A stretch of DNA of 64,000 nucleotides from Gari tellinella (GCA_922989275.2 OV277868.1:49164216-49228215), one strand, 5' to 3'. Positions 21,489 to 31,583 are shown, counted from the stretch's first letter. Notes: a model not told the origin generated them from the letters alone. Program-made: numbers and translations.

Positions 21489-21884
21489 TGTAGAAAGTTC
21501 CCTCCCTACAACGGCCCTCCCAACAACGACCCCCTAAAAACAATGTTTGGCGCTGTTCCCGAAACAAGAGAGTTATGTCTATTTCTTTCACTGCTTAAAC
21601 ATCGTCTGTTTTAAATTGTTGTTTGCTGTTTCTTTCATCAAAGTTTAATATTTGAAATTTTGACAGAAACAACCATAATGATGAGTGGCAAACCGCTTGA
21701 ATCCATATCAGACGTCGCGTTACATGGCGTCTGATCTGAATTCAAGCTGTTTTCAAAGATAAGCTTAGTCGTGCTCAACACTCTTAGGGTTTTAAGTTTT
21801 CCTCCCTTCAACAACTCCCTATGAACAACACACACACACTATTTGATTCCCTTTGGATGTTCTTGTACAGAGGGAGCACTGTAG
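21489..21884. mobile_element. MITE B, nearly complete
   Basis: The left end has CCCTCCCTACAACGGCCCTC and the right end GAGGGAGCACTGTA. The core near 21691-21755 is imperfect (CGCTTGAATCCATATCAGAC). A C-like end (TACAGTGGAAAACGC) abuts on the left at 21408, and a solo I right end (GAGGGGTTTTGCTGTA) lies near 21335-21351. Confidence 0.6.
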
Positions 21885-22532
21885 GTCAAAGACCAGGCAC
21901 TAAACTGTTTGACGCCAAGAAAGAACTTAATTGGCAACATCTTCATGGAAACGGCACGTCACTATAAACAGTTTACTGCGCATGGAACGCGAGTAATAAA
22001 ATGGATGAAAATACATTTGTCTTTTCGAAAAAAATTCAGGATTCAATTTGACAACTCTTGACGATTGACTGTTGCATATCACCGGGAAATAACATCTTCG
22101 CTATAGCCATTCGTCAATGGTGTCGCCGTCACCTGGGATTCTGTGAAAATAATGAATTGAAATTACAGTCAATCTTTTAATAAGCGACATGTATTGCAAA
22201 ATGACAAATGCGACGTATAACCGAATTCCAAAATGTTTGGTCCTCGTTTCAATTGATCTATTTCTTCAGTCAAAAACTTCACAATTTGCTTTTTTTAAAA
22301 ATTGCAGACGACAAATTTTAGCAGACGAACTTCTGTCTATGAAAGGATTAAACAGACGGTTTTAAAAAGAAATACATGTAGATCTTTTAGGAATTCAAGT
22401 GACGTAATAACGCCTTATCAATAGTGACTTTATAATGAAGTCATCAAATTGATCTCACACATATTGGAGACAAGGAAATTCGCGATTGCACGGATGACAA
22501 CTACTATTATCAAATTATATTGCCACGACAGC
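21885..22532. other. No gene recognised
   Basis: Mostly A+T-rich, with a short A-like tail (GCAGACGACAAATTTTAGCA) near 22305-22330. Confidence 0.4.
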
Positions 22533-22650
22533 CTTTATGTGTATTATAATAGATTTGTATTACTACGAAGTCAGTATATACAGTGAGAAATGCTTTGCTG
22601 CGAAAACAAAGTTGCCTTCGTAGGAATACAAATCTGTAATAAATTTATAG
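22533..22650. repeat. Hairpin repeat L, copy 1
   Basis: ATTATAATAGATTTGTATTA, CTACGAAGTC and complementary right arm TTCGTAGGAATACAAATCTG. The same hairpin occurs at 38300-38395. Confidence 0.65.
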
Positions 22651-22704
22651 TACCCGTATAAGTTTAATAGGTTAGGAAAGGTTGGACAGTATACAGTGTG
22701 GCCA

Positions 22705-22726
22705 TACCACGTGGTATGTGACGTCA
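22705..22726. promoter_or_regulatory. E-box and CRE pair, conserved in both X arms
   Basis: The 14-bp palindrome ATACCACGTGGTAT contains the E-box CACGTG and is followed at once by the perfect CRE TGACGTCA. An ATG lies 25 bp downstream. Both sites are unchanged in X2 (about 27283-27310). Promoter function is inferred from motif identity and position. Confidence 0.45.
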
Positions 22727-22751
22727 GTTTTCGGTACCAACGACAGCCAAA

Positions 22752-22790
22752 ATGACAACAAATCCGCTCGATTCAACATTTCAAACAGCT
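22752..22790 (+). CDS. Tentative first exon, unknown product
   Basis: ATG followed by TTNPLDSTFQTA, then the donor GTAAGT at about 22791. It sits 25 bp after an E-box/CRE pair. The X2 copy has a stop at codon 10. No partner exon was identified and the downstream exon-like stretch in X1 is on the other strand, so this may not be a working gene. Confidence 0.25.
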
Positions 22791-23396
22791 GTAAGTATTT
22801 TATTTTCTAGTCGATTTCAACAAAACATAGCCTATGCTTTGGGGAAAATTGTCTTCTTTACAATGGTGTTAATAGATTTGTCACCAGATCAATACCTTTT
22901 GCCTGAAACCTGGACAACTGTCCAGAGAATGTAAAAATCACTGTGCGACCACGGCAAACCCTTCCAAAATATTGCCGAGAAATGAATGCAGTCGTTTATT
23001 ACAGTTTGGTAATGTTTACCAGTGGTTCCGGCAATCAAGTAATATAACATAAATACAATATATGCACGAATAACATCCTCTGAACAAAGATATAAGGTAG
23101 TAGGTCAAAATGCGACCACGGCAAACCATATAATCATACGATAACACCGCAAGCCATATTATGGGAACAACGTATCGATGTTCAAAAAGCGCATGCTTTT
23201 TGACGATGTGGTAATGCTATGGGTAAAAATCTGTCAAAGAGAGGTACAGTGTTCCCTCCCTACAACTGTCCTCCAAACAACGACTCCCTCCGACAGTCAT
23301 TGACAGATGTCACTTTTTCATGTCTAGTAGATGCTTCTGTAACATATAGCGACATTCGAACCTTTTTGGGAAGTGGAGACTTTGATGGAGTTGGTT

Positions 23397-23705
23397 TCAT
23401 GGTTTGTCAATTCTGGTACTTGATTTGACTTTTCTTGTGAATGGTGTTACTCTTTTTAATTGTTTTGGTGTTGCTGTTTTGAAAGGCGAAGTCAAATGAA
23501 CTGGACTGAATGTTTTGAATGTTAGAATACGTGGTGGAAATGGTTGCTTTGAAGATGTCTTGAATGTAAATCTGTTGAATATATTTCGTCCTCTGTTTGA
23601 ATCCAGTTCGTTAAAACATTTCCTTTTTATGAGATATGTTGCATACTCTGTGGCTTTCTTCTTCTTTTGCCTAGAACCAGCGAGCTTTTTGACGTCCGCA
23701 TTGTG
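23397..23705 (-). CDS. Tentative Lys/Thr-rich exon in X1, unknown
   Basis: On the minus strand a pyrimidine tract and CAG precede 23705. About 100 codons then stay open: HNADVKKLAGSRQKKKKATE, then RGRNIFNRFTFKTSSKQPFP and KTATPKQLKRVTPFTRK. The sequence is strongly basic and rich in Lys, Thr and Pro, without a known domain. An 8-bp duplication creates the stop at 23397; without it the reading would continue toward TPSKSPLPK as in X2. X2 (26317 onward) carries the same acceptor but is frameshifted. This could be a transposon-internal ORF remnant or a captured host exon. Confidence 0.3.
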   Translation of the reverse strand, partial: HNADVKKLAGSRQKKKKATEYATYLIKRKCFNELDSNRGRNIFNRFTFKTSSKQPFPPRILTFKTFSPVHLTSPFKTATPKQLKRVTPFTRKVKSSTRIDKP

Positions 23706-23727
23706 CTGAAAAAGGAAAAAGAAGATG

Positions 23728-24169
23728 GTGTCAATGCCCTGGGATAAATATTTTGTCACAGAAATGTACATGTGTATTCATTAGTGACAAAATAAAGGTT
23801 AGATTCCGCACAGTGTGAGTTTTACTATAATGATTTATTTCATGTATATGTGATGCATTGATTGTTTAAAAGAACAAACTGACTTTTCATCATACACAGA
23901 CGTATGTCGTCCGTGAACATAAATAAATATATTGTGTCCTTAAACTAGCTAGCATATTTCAATTTCACGTTTTTTATGCCCCCTTACCTGAACGATCAGT
24001 CGGTGGCATGCTATTCTACTCCTGTCTGTCTGTTTGTCCGTTGGCCCGTCCGTCCGATATACAGTACTTGTGCCAATGAATAATACCATTGTTCCAAATA
24101 TGATTTCTAGGTACATGTAGTCGGAAAAGTATAACCAGATGCAGAGATCATTAAAGTAGGACAAATATA
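23728..24169. other. No gene recognised; GTCTGTCTGTTTGTCC-rich repeat
   Basis: Near 23975-24060 there is a mollusc-style repeat (TTATGCCCCCTTACCTG..., TGTCTGTCTGTTTGTCCGTT). The rest is A+T-rich. Confidence 0.45.
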
Positions 24170-24613
24170 TGAAATTTTATTGGGAAATGCAATGTTTCTG
24201 TGGCGATCATTTTGAAAAATGGCCACAATCTCATGTTTAAATGGCTACCTGGATCAAAGATCCTATTGAGCAAATTCATGGTTCCAATGCCATTTTTACA
24301 AAAGTATATTTGACTCAAAATCAATGATATTGGACAAGTAATTGCCATTTTATTTCGAAATGCATATATATCTGTGATGTCCATATACATTACAAGGAAG
24401 CCGTTCAGATACTCGGTTATTCCACATTTGAGATCTACATGGTCAAAAATATCATTGCAAACAAAGATCATAGATGAATGACAAGAATTTGTGCTTATAA
24501 TGCAAAAACCAGTATTTCTGTGGAGAACATATGGAAATGGCGGCCATTTTGAATTTTTAAGCCATAGAGCTATTCCATAGTTCTAAATTGAAATCTACAC
24601 AGTTAAAAAGCAT
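24170..24613. repeat. Degenerate tandem repeat with GGCGGCCATTTT
   Basis: A loose roughly 160-bp periodicity, with GAAATGCAATGTTTCTGTGG and ATGGCGGCCATTTTGAA variants. It resumes at 26019-26140 beyond the LINE, so the LINE inserted into this array. Confidence 0.55.
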
Positions 24614-24622
24614 TATTAGACA

Positions 24623-26009
24623 CTTCTTCTTCTTGGATAGCCGTCGAATCTACGATGCTTCAGTGTCGCCTCATATGGCTTCGGAGTCCAAATTCTGATG
24701 CGCAAAGTTGTCCACATTGCGGGCAAGCTATGTTGCGGGCCACATTTTGCTGTCTCTCTTTCCTTGCATGACGTTTTGATTTTAGGCGCCCAAGACGCTT
24801 TAACTCAAAAGTGACCACTCCATTGATGACTGCGAGTCTCCATGCATCTCGGTCTTTGGCCAAGGGCTCCCAACCATCAACCTTGATTTCGCACGCTTTG
24901 TGGGAAGTGTTGACAGCGTCCTTGTAGCGCTTCAGGTGTGCCCCGACTTTTCGTGTGCCTACTGCAAGTTCTGAGAGGAACAACTGTTTTGGGATACGGT
25001 CATCACTCATTCGCATCCCATGTCCTGTTCATCTGAGCTGAGCTTTGGTACGGTAAGCAGAGCTTCAATGCAAGGTAGATTTGCCTGTTCTAGCACTTCT
25101 GCGTTGGTGATCCTATCTTACCACTTAATGCCCATTATCTTGCGCAGGCAGCGTTGGTGAAACTGATCCAGTTTCCTAATATGGCGCCTGTATGGTGTCC
25201 AGGTTTCGCAACCATAGAGAAGCGAGGTCAGCACAACAGCTGTGTAGACGGCTACCTTTGTTGACAACTTGATGCCGCGCTCACTCCAGAGTCTTGTCCA
25301 AAGGCGACCAAAGGAAGCGCTAGCTTTGGATGTTCGACTTGCGATTTCCTTGTCTAGGCTGCAATCAGAGGTAACGCGACTTTCCAGATAGGTGAATGAC
25401 TCTACATTTTGCAACTGTGTGTCCTGGATCTTGATGTGTGGTTCACGTGGCACAGACTGCAGTTCGGCTTGGTGAAGGACTTCTGACTTCTTGAGGCTGA
25501 TAGTAAGACCAAATGCGTCACATGTTTCCGACAAATTGTCTGCCAGTTCCTGCATGTCATCCTCAGAAGATGTTGCAAGAGCACAGTCATCAGCAAAAAG
25601 GAAGTCTTGAAGCGGAGCCTCTTGCACTTTCGTTTTTGCCTTCAATCTGCGCAGGTCAAAAGCGCGGCCATCAGATCTGTAGTTGATGGTGATACCAGCA
25701 CTTGACTTGGAAAGGACCGATTGCAACATGGCTGCAAAGAGAATGCTGAAAAGCGTTGGTGCCATCACGCAGCCTTGCTTTACTCAATTGGTGACTGGGA
25801 AAGGTTTTGATTCACACCCGTTGTCCAACACTCTTGCCATCATGCCATCATGGAATGAGTGTACCATCTGTATGAATTTTGCATGGCAGCCAAGTCTCGT
25901 AAGGATTGACCAAAGACCCGTTCGACAAACAGTATCGAATGCTTTTGTCAAATCAATGAACAGGAGATAAAGGTCCTGGTGCTGTTCTCTACATTTCTCC
26001 TATGTATGT
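24623..26009 (-). mobile_element. C2H2-tailed LINE, copy A, 5'-truncated
   Basis: Flanked by a 10-bp direct repeat TATTAGACAC (near 24613-24622 and 26009-26018). The 3' tail at the left is a short GAAGAAGAA-type repeat. It covers RT from LFIDLTKAFDTV to the end and lacks endonuclease and the N-terminal RT motifs. It sits in the GGCGGCCATTTT array, between the X arms. Confidence 0.85.
24660..25999 (-). pseudogene. Reverse transcriptase with C-terminal zinc finger, broken
   Basis: LINE polymerase fragment. The frame reads LFIDLTKAFDTVCRTGLWSI, an in-frame TGA, then VKQGCVMAPTLFSILFAAML and the catalytic LQDFLFADDCALAT with both Asp intact. GLTISLKKSEVL, VESFTYL and LLYGCETWTPYRRH follow. After a break near 25017-25117 the tail (24660-25016) contains RIPKQLFLSELAVGTRKVGA, DRDAWRLAV and a C2H2 finger CPQCGQLCASEFGLRSHMRR. 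Such tails are known from several invertebrate LINEs. It is inactive because of truncation, the stop and the frameshift. Confidence 0.87.
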
Positions 26010-26291
26010 ATTAGACACACAGACCATTGAAATAGACAAGGGTTGCATATTTATGGCGAAAAGCAATATTTCTGCATATTCATTGGCGGCCATCTTGAAA
26101 AATGGCGGCCATTTTTAATATTCAAGTTGCAAGCGGGTTATTGAAAAGAAAACCCCTCAGGAGTATGCGTGCAAGTTTTGGTGCTTGTTTCCGGAAGTGA
26201 AAGATTCTTCTCAAATTTGCAATTATTTGCTCCACTAACTCGGGGTAAGGCAGTCAAGGGATTAATCAACTTAGCGAAATCATGCCACTTA

Positions 26292-27326
26292 AGCATCTTC
26301 CTTTTCGTTTTTTCAGCACAATGCGGACATTAAAAAGCTCACCGGTTCTAGCAAAAGAAGAAGAAGAAAGACACAGAATATGCAAAATATCTCACAAAAA
26401 GGAAATGTTTTAACGAACTGGATTCAAACAGAGGACGAAATATATTCAACATAATTACATTCAAGACATCTTCAAAGCAACCATTTTCACCACGTATTCC
26501 AACAATCAAAACATTCAGTCAAATTCATTTGACCTCGCCTTTTAAAACAGCAACACCAAAACAATTAAAAAGAGTAACACCATTCACAAGAAAAGTCAAA
26601 TCAAGTACCAAAACTGACAAACCAACTCCATCAAAGTCTCCACTTCCCAAACAGGTTCGAAGGTCGCTATATGTTACAGAAGCATCTACTAGACATGAAA
26701 ATGTGACATCTGTCAATGACTGTCGGAGGGAGTCGTTGTTTGGAGGACAGTTGTAGGGAGGGAACACTGTACCTCTCTTTGACAGATTTTTACACATAGC
26801 ATTACCACATCGTCAAAAAGCATGCGCTTTTTGAACATCGATACGTTGTTCCCATAATATGGCTTGCGGTGTTATCATATGATTATATGGTTTGCCGTGG
26901 TCGCATTTTGACTTACTACCTTATATCTTTGTTCAGAGGATGTTATTCGTGCATATATTGTATTTATGTTATATTACTTGATTGCCGGAACCTCCGGTAA
27001 ACATTACCAAACTTTAATAAACGACTGCATTCATTTCTCGGCAATATTTTGGAAGGGTGTGCCGTGGTCGCACAGTGATTTTTACATTTTCTGGACAGTT
27101 GTCCAGGTTTCAGGCAAAAGGTATTGATCTGGTGACAAATCTATTAACACCATTGTAAAGAAGACAATTTTCCCCAAAGCATAGGATATGTTTTGTAAAA
27201 ATCGGCTTGAAAATAAAATACTTACAGCTGTTTCATGTTGAATCGAGGCCAAATGTTGTCATTTTGGCTGTCAGTGGTACCGAAAACTGACGTCACATAC
27301 CACGTGGTATGGTCACACTGGTATAC
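26292..27326 (-). repeat. Right arm of the inverted repeat (X2)
   Basis: The inverted partner of 22690-23727. It contains the B-end fragment (about 26741-26795), the exon-like stretch on plus from 26317 (acceptor TTTTTTCAG), and the E-box/CRE block near 27283-27310. The plus-strand open stretch 26529-26756 is the frame-shifted counterpart of the X1 exon. Decay differs between the arms, so they have been separate for some time. Confidence 0.8.
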
Positions 27327-27368
27327 TCACTTTCTACAGGTATTTATTGAGGGTTTCTCTTTTTGCAG

Positions 27369-27473
27369 CAATGCAAAACGACGGCAGTAGCAATGGCAGA
27401 ACCCACGAAGACAGAACATACAATAATAGTGACCAGAGTGCCTATAGGTAAACCGCCACCGCCGCTGAAATGA
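27369..27473 (+). CDS. Candidate terminal exon (34 codons, Pro-rich tail)
   Basis: A pyrimidine-rich tract and acceptor TTTCTCTTTTTGCAG precede 27369. In phase 0 it reads QCKTTAVAMAEPTKTEHTII, then VTRVPIGKPPPPLK and TGA. This resembles the cytoplasmic tail of a small membrane protein. If the exon at 16861 is repaired by two single-base shifts its exit phase becomes 0 and fits this exon. The four pieces (14575, 15152, 16861, 27369) could then be one gene, but the intron would be 10 kb of transposons. The link is inference. Confidence 0.35.
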   Translation, partial: QCKTTAVAMAEPTKTEHTIIVTRVPIGKPPPPLK

Positions 27474-27534
27474 CAATACAAATGTTCATTGCGTCCTCCC
27501 AAAGTCCCTCAAACAAGATAATTATGACTACTCT

Positions 27535-27797
27535 TTTAACGGCTCCAATATCGTCTGCTTAAATTGTCGTTTGCTGTTCTCTAAGTCAAACAACGGACAT
27601 TTTTGACAGATGAAGCAAAAATGACGAGTGACAAACAGTTTGAATCAAGATCGGACGACGCGTAACGCGGCGTCTAAACTGGATCCAAGCTGTTTGCAAA
27701 TGTAAGCCAAATTTCCCTTCCTATAATAACTCACTGTGATTAACATACACAATCTTTATCTACCGTTTGGTGTTGCTGAAGAGAGGGAACATTTTAT
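27535..27797. mobile_element. MITE B, decayed
   Basis: The core near 27627-27694 has CAAACAGTTTGAATCAAGAT and GCGGCGTCTAAACTGGATCC, followed by CTCACTGTGATTAACATACA and a right end GAGAGGGAACATTTTA. Confidence 0.55.
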
Positions 27798-27850
27798 CAA
27801 CGCATAGAGCCCTGGAGGGTATATAGCATCCTCTGCAAACTGGAGATCTG

Positions 27851-28083
27851 TTTAACTCATTCATCGGTGAACCCTGACACTGTTAATGTGCAATTCCAGT
27901 TTCAAATGACCGGGTTTTTTTTTTACTTTTACAGTGTTATTGTAAACTGACAAACAGTGCATATATATGATAAGAGGATCCTCTGATCTGGATTTACCCT
28001 GTTTGCATAGGACAAGTTTGCTTTTCACCGATGCACTGTTTGTAATTTACGAGAATACTCGTCACTAGGGATGAATGGGTTAA
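27851..28083. mobile_element. MITE D, decayed
   Basis: Ends TTTAACTCATTCATCG and GGATGAATGGGTTAA. It contains ATAGGACAAGTTTGCTTTTC and ATTTACGAGAATACTCGTCA, conserved in D copies. The core palindrome is mostly lost. Confidence 0.55.
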
Positions 28084-28249
28084 TAAATATGCCTGTGCAG
28101 TGTTGACCCTCCATGCATAGGGCTTTTTGTTTTCAGTTGTCATTGATCTTAAAAACCCTGACAAGACGACTAGACTTTCACTATGAAAAAAGTTTAGCTT
28201 AAGGTAGACTAAAAGTAAAGCATTCTGCCTTACTGGCAAATTTATTTAA

Positions 28250-28402
28250 CCCATTACCCCATAGATACAAGTTTTTACCACTTTAATTTATTCCTACCCT
28301 GTTAACAATAGGTCCCCTTTATGCAGTCACAAATATGAACCAACAATAATACTTTCTATATCCTAGGAGGTACAGTCAACTCAGACTGAAAGTAAAGCAA
28401 AA
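28250..28402. mobile_element. MITE E, truncated by B
   Basis: TTAACCCATTACCCCATAGA at the left end, then the CTAGGAGG and CTGAAAGTAAAGCA segments, ending where the B copy starts at 28403. Confidence 0.6.
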
Positions 28403-28776
28403 TACAGCGCTCCCTCTCTACAACGACACCTAGTGGGAGACAAAAAATATGTGCGTTGTTCGGAGGGAACCGTTATAGAGAGGGAAAATTAAGACTTGGT
28501 TAACATTTGCAAACAGCTTGAATCCAGATCAGACGCCGCGTAACGCGGCGTCTGATCTGGATTCAAGCTGTTTGTCACTCGTCATTATATATATTCTATC
28601 AAAATGTTCACTTATATGTAACTTTGAGAAATACAGCAGACAACAAATTTAAGCAGACGATATTGCAACCATGAAATGGTTGGACATAATTGTATTGTTT
28701 GGGGGTACAGCGGAAAGGGTCGTTATAAAGAGGGAGTCGTTGTTGGGAGGGCCGTTGTAGAGAGGGAGCACTGTAC
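28403..28776. mobile_element. MITE B, full-length reference copy
   Basis: 374 bp with TACAGCGCTCCCTCTCTACA on the left and GTAGAGAGGGAGCACTGTA on the right. The core at 28510-28574 is a perfect 65-bp hairpin (CAAACAGCTTGAATCCAGAT; GACGCCGCGTAACGCGGCGTC). A-like motifs (GCAGACAACAAATTTAAGCA) lie outside it. It is the best copy for judging interrupted B elements. Confidence 0.8.
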
Positions 28777-28781
28777 GCCTT

Positions 28782-29101
28782 AACTCATTACCCCATAGAT
28801 ACGTCTTTTTATGCCTTTAAATTATGCCTCCACAGACGAATATAGTTCCAATTTATACAGTCATGAATTTGTAACATAAAAAATAGTTTCGATATCTGAG
28901 CAAACTGTAACTAAAGTAGGCAGACAGTAAAGCAGAATTCGCATTCTGCTTTACTTTCAACCTGCTTTAAGTGGTCACCAAACTTCAAAACTAAAATCAG
29001 GCTATGGGATAATGGGTTAAGGCGCATTCTTCTCTACTTCCACCCTGCTTTAAGTTTTTACCTGTCTTTAAAATGAAGAAACTGGCTATGGGGTAATGGG
29101 T
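28782..29101. mobile_element. MITE E copy with second partial
   Basis: TTAACTCATTACCCCATAGA to GATAATGGGTTAA near 29016, with the palindrome AAAGCAGAATTCGCATTCTG. A second partial (GGCGCATTCTTCTCTACTTC to GGGGTAATGGGT) follows. Confidence 0.6.
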
Positions 29102-29282
29102 TTACCCTTTCACTGCCAATGCCCAAAAGCAACTTTGTAAACAGTTTGGATCCTGACCATGGTGAAGCTGCGTTTGACACTCGTTTTGAAATACTATCAA
29201 CCAGTGTGCATTAAATCTAACTTTGAAACAATATTGTAGACAACACTATTAGATCAACGACAAAAGAGCGATGAAGGGGTAA
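29102..29282. mobile_element. MITE A, decayed
   Basis: TTACCCTTTCACTGCCAATG at the left and AGCGATGAAGGGGTAA at the right. The core is reduced (CAGTTTGGATCCTGACCATG). Confidence 0.55.
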
Positions 29283-29542
29283 AAGCCCCACGATAAAATT
29301 GACTGTAAGGGTACATTTTTTACCTTTTACCGGTGTCAGGTGTTTCCGTGGTATTTCTATCAGCTGAAAAAAGGATAGATAGCTGATGAGTACAATAATA
29401 TTGTGTTCACATATTTTTCCATTGTTATTAGTGTTTTCTTCTGACCTGTCGGAGTTATTTGAACATTCTAAAACTTTCAAAGGGATGAGTTTTCTCTACA
29501 TACGGTTAATGATACGGATAGCTGTAATTTTTGTGCGCAATG

Positions 29543-29761
29543 TACAGTAGAGGATACCTTATTATTTCCCGTTTAAACGCAAACGCAATGCACTAAACTG
29601 TGGAAATTTACTTTAAGAAATTTTAATTATATTTTTTATCTGAGTAGCAAACAGGTTGGAGCCTGATCAGACGCCGGGTAACCCGGCGTCTGATCTGGCT
29701 CCAACCTGTTTGCAATGGAAATAATAGTTTTAGTTTATAAATGCGTTTGTTGGGAAAGAAT
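29543..29761. mobile_element. MITE C copy 3 with covarying perfect core
   Basis: Left TACAGTAGAGGATACC with TTTCCCGTTTAAACGC; right GCGTTTGTTGGGAAAGAATA. The core at 29648-29712 is a perfect 65-bp hairpin. Its arm has CAGGTTGGAGCC where other C copies have CAGTTTGGAGCC or CAGTTTAGAGCC, and the other arm carries the matching CCAACCTG. Confidence 0.75.
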
Positions 29762-30427
29762 AAAATATCACTAAAGTTAGCGCAAGGGTCTCATGCTGCA
29801 CGAGGATCATGTTATCTCAAGTTGGAAAGTGTACGACTATATAGGTCCGATGTTACCCTGTTATCTATTTACCATTATGAACTATTCTGTTCTAAAAATA
29901 ACTCCGACAGGTCAGAAAAATCGAACAATAATGCGTGGGTAGAGTTTCGTAATTGGGAAAATAGGATACAATGAAATATCTATGGGTGATACCTCGTTGA
30001 TCTATGAAACTTCAAAGTGACAATTCAAGTTTCCAATTAAGTCTAGTCCATTTTAACTTTTAAGGCAATTTGTGGTATTTATATTCGAAAATGACAAACA
30101 GTGAAGACCCTGATCAGGGATCGTCTGATCTTGGCCTACATTGTTTGCATAGGACAAGTTTACTATTTACGCATATATAAGAGCGCTAGTAAGTGCTCTA
30201 GAAAGTGGTTCTAGTGGCACCCATGGGAGGAGGGTTATCAGAGTGACGACCGGTTAGACAATAATCTATGAAATTGGATTATTATCTTGGCTACGATACG
30301 TGAATGCTGAACTGTTTGCATAAGTAAGTGCTGTCGAGCTTGATACTAGCAGAGGTTGACCAAATGGACTAATGCATGTCCGTAATTGAGAAAAATGGGC
30401 ATTTACTTCTAATTACATGTCTCTTAT
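29762..30427. other. No gene; D fragment at about 30030-30176
   Basis: The D fragment includes AACAGTGAAGACCCTGATCA and GCATAGGACAAGTTTACTAT. Elsewhere no gene or repeat is supported. Confidence 0.45.
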
Positions 30428-30672
30428 CCCATTACCCCATAGCCTGTTTCTAGTTTTGAAGATATGTTACCACTTAAAGCAGGTTGCAAGTAAAGCAGAA
30501 TGCGCCTTAAGGCGCATTTTGCTTTACTTTCAGCCTGCTTTAAGCTATCATCTGCTAAGTGTAAATAATATTTTTGATGCTATATATTCATGACTGTATA
30601 AATTGGAGCTATTGTTTTTAGTGAATGAATAAAATAGAGGCGTAATAAGGCGTATTTATGGGGTAGTGGATT
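30428..30672. mobile_element. MITE E, good copy
   Basis: CCCATTACCCCATAGCCTGT on the left and TATTTATGGGGTAGTGGATTAA on the right. The hairpin AAAGCAGAATGCGCCTTAAG pairs with GGCGCATTTTGCTTT. Confidence 0.7.
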
Positions 30673-30844
30673 AATACGCTCTCACTGACAATGTCATAGC
30701 ATGTGCCATTTGGAAACAGTCTGGATCTAGACCAGACGCCGAATGATTTGGCGTCTGAGGCTCTAAACACGGTCAATTTATCTTAAGTATGGACAAAATT
30801 TGCAGACCATGCATTTAAAGCAGACGATGATACGAAAAAGGTAA
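30673..30844. mobile_element. MITE A, decayed
   Basis: GCTCTCACTGACAATGTCAT, core CAGTCTGGATCTAGACCAGA with GGCGTCTGAGGCTC, and tail GCAGACGATGATACGAAAAA. Confidence 0.5.
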
Positions 30845-31047
30845 AACACACTACATGTATATATGTTTTTTCTATTCAGGTATAGTTCCGGTCTATTTCG
30901 TTTTAACATAGATATTTTACTACATATAATAGTGTAGTATACACTGTAACTGTGTTCAGCAGTCAATATCACATACAGTAAAACCTCTCTTTTACGACTA
31001 CTATAACGAAGGCTAATCAATTACATAAAATACAGGTGATAGCTTAA

Positions 31048-31583
31048 AGCGACTCGCAACCAGATGGTGCATTAAAAATAGTAATTTGTAAATATGTGTC
31101 AAACGCTTATATAAATGGTAAAGAATTAGTTTAGGATAAGAAATTCTGTTTAAAAAAATGTATTTCAATAAAAAAAATTTTGGTCTCTGGTGGGATTCGA
31201 ACCCGGGGCCCGGCATTGGCGGACAGAAGGCAAAATAGGGGAAACCGCTTAGACCAATGGACCACGGAACTATCCGTTTATCTCGGATCGATTTAACGTA
31301 TTTCAATGTGTAGCGATCGAAAGTGCATACAACTTCGTAATTCGGCTCGTGTTTATGTCTGAGCCCGTGTAGAGAAGCAACAACAACAACTATACCGTCT
31401 ACTAGTCGGTATAGAAAAACGATGGAAAATATCTAAAAATCTAAGATTCGGTGACGATTCTTGAGACTTTTTTTTGACTGATCATATTTTTTTAATGTCA
31501 GAAGCCAAATAATGCCACAAATTTGCTTTTATTTGAGTATTTTATTTTATTTTGACAAGTACACCATCCGGTTGCGAGTCCCT
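31048..31583 (-). mobile_element. TTAA-flanked element T (copy 2)
   Basis: 536 bp, inverted relative to 13294-13830, with TTAA at 31044-31047 and 31584-31587. The ends are AGCGACTCGCAACCAGATGG and CCATCCGGTTGCGAGTCCCT. It abuts an I left end (TACAGTAAAACCTCTCTTTT near 30974). The minus-strand open stretch at 31013-31306 runs across the tRNA-like sequence and is not a gene. Confidence 0.8.
31178..31270 (-). other. tRNA-like sequence in T copy 2
   Basis: B box GGTTCGAATCC and A-box-like TGGTCTAAGCGG are retained on the minus strand. The sequence between them differs from copy 1 by only a few bases. The stems remain imperfect, as in copy 1. Confidence 0.55.

Larger units (their letters stand above)
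22690..23727 (+). repeat. Left arm of a 1.03-kb inverted repeat (X1)
   Basis: The reverse complement of 26292-27326 at high identity with a few small indels, including an 8-bp duplication near 23398. It contains a promoter-like block, a possible first exon on plus, a fragment of a B end (GAGGTACAGTGTTCCCTCCC at about 23239) and a possible exon on minus. With X2 it encloses about 2.56 kb. It could be a long-TIR or foldback transposon, or an inverted duplication of genic DNA; no target duplication is visible outside it. Confidence 0.8.

Noticed and set aside
23219..23428. Plus-strand ORF starting MGKNLSKRGTVFPPYNCPPN, repeated at 26525-26797.
   Set aside because: The start is translated from a B-MITE end fragment and the rest is antisense to the better exon-like frame.
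30974..31306. 97-codon minus ORF as a gene.
   Set aside because: It reads through the tRNA-like part and end of T copy 2.
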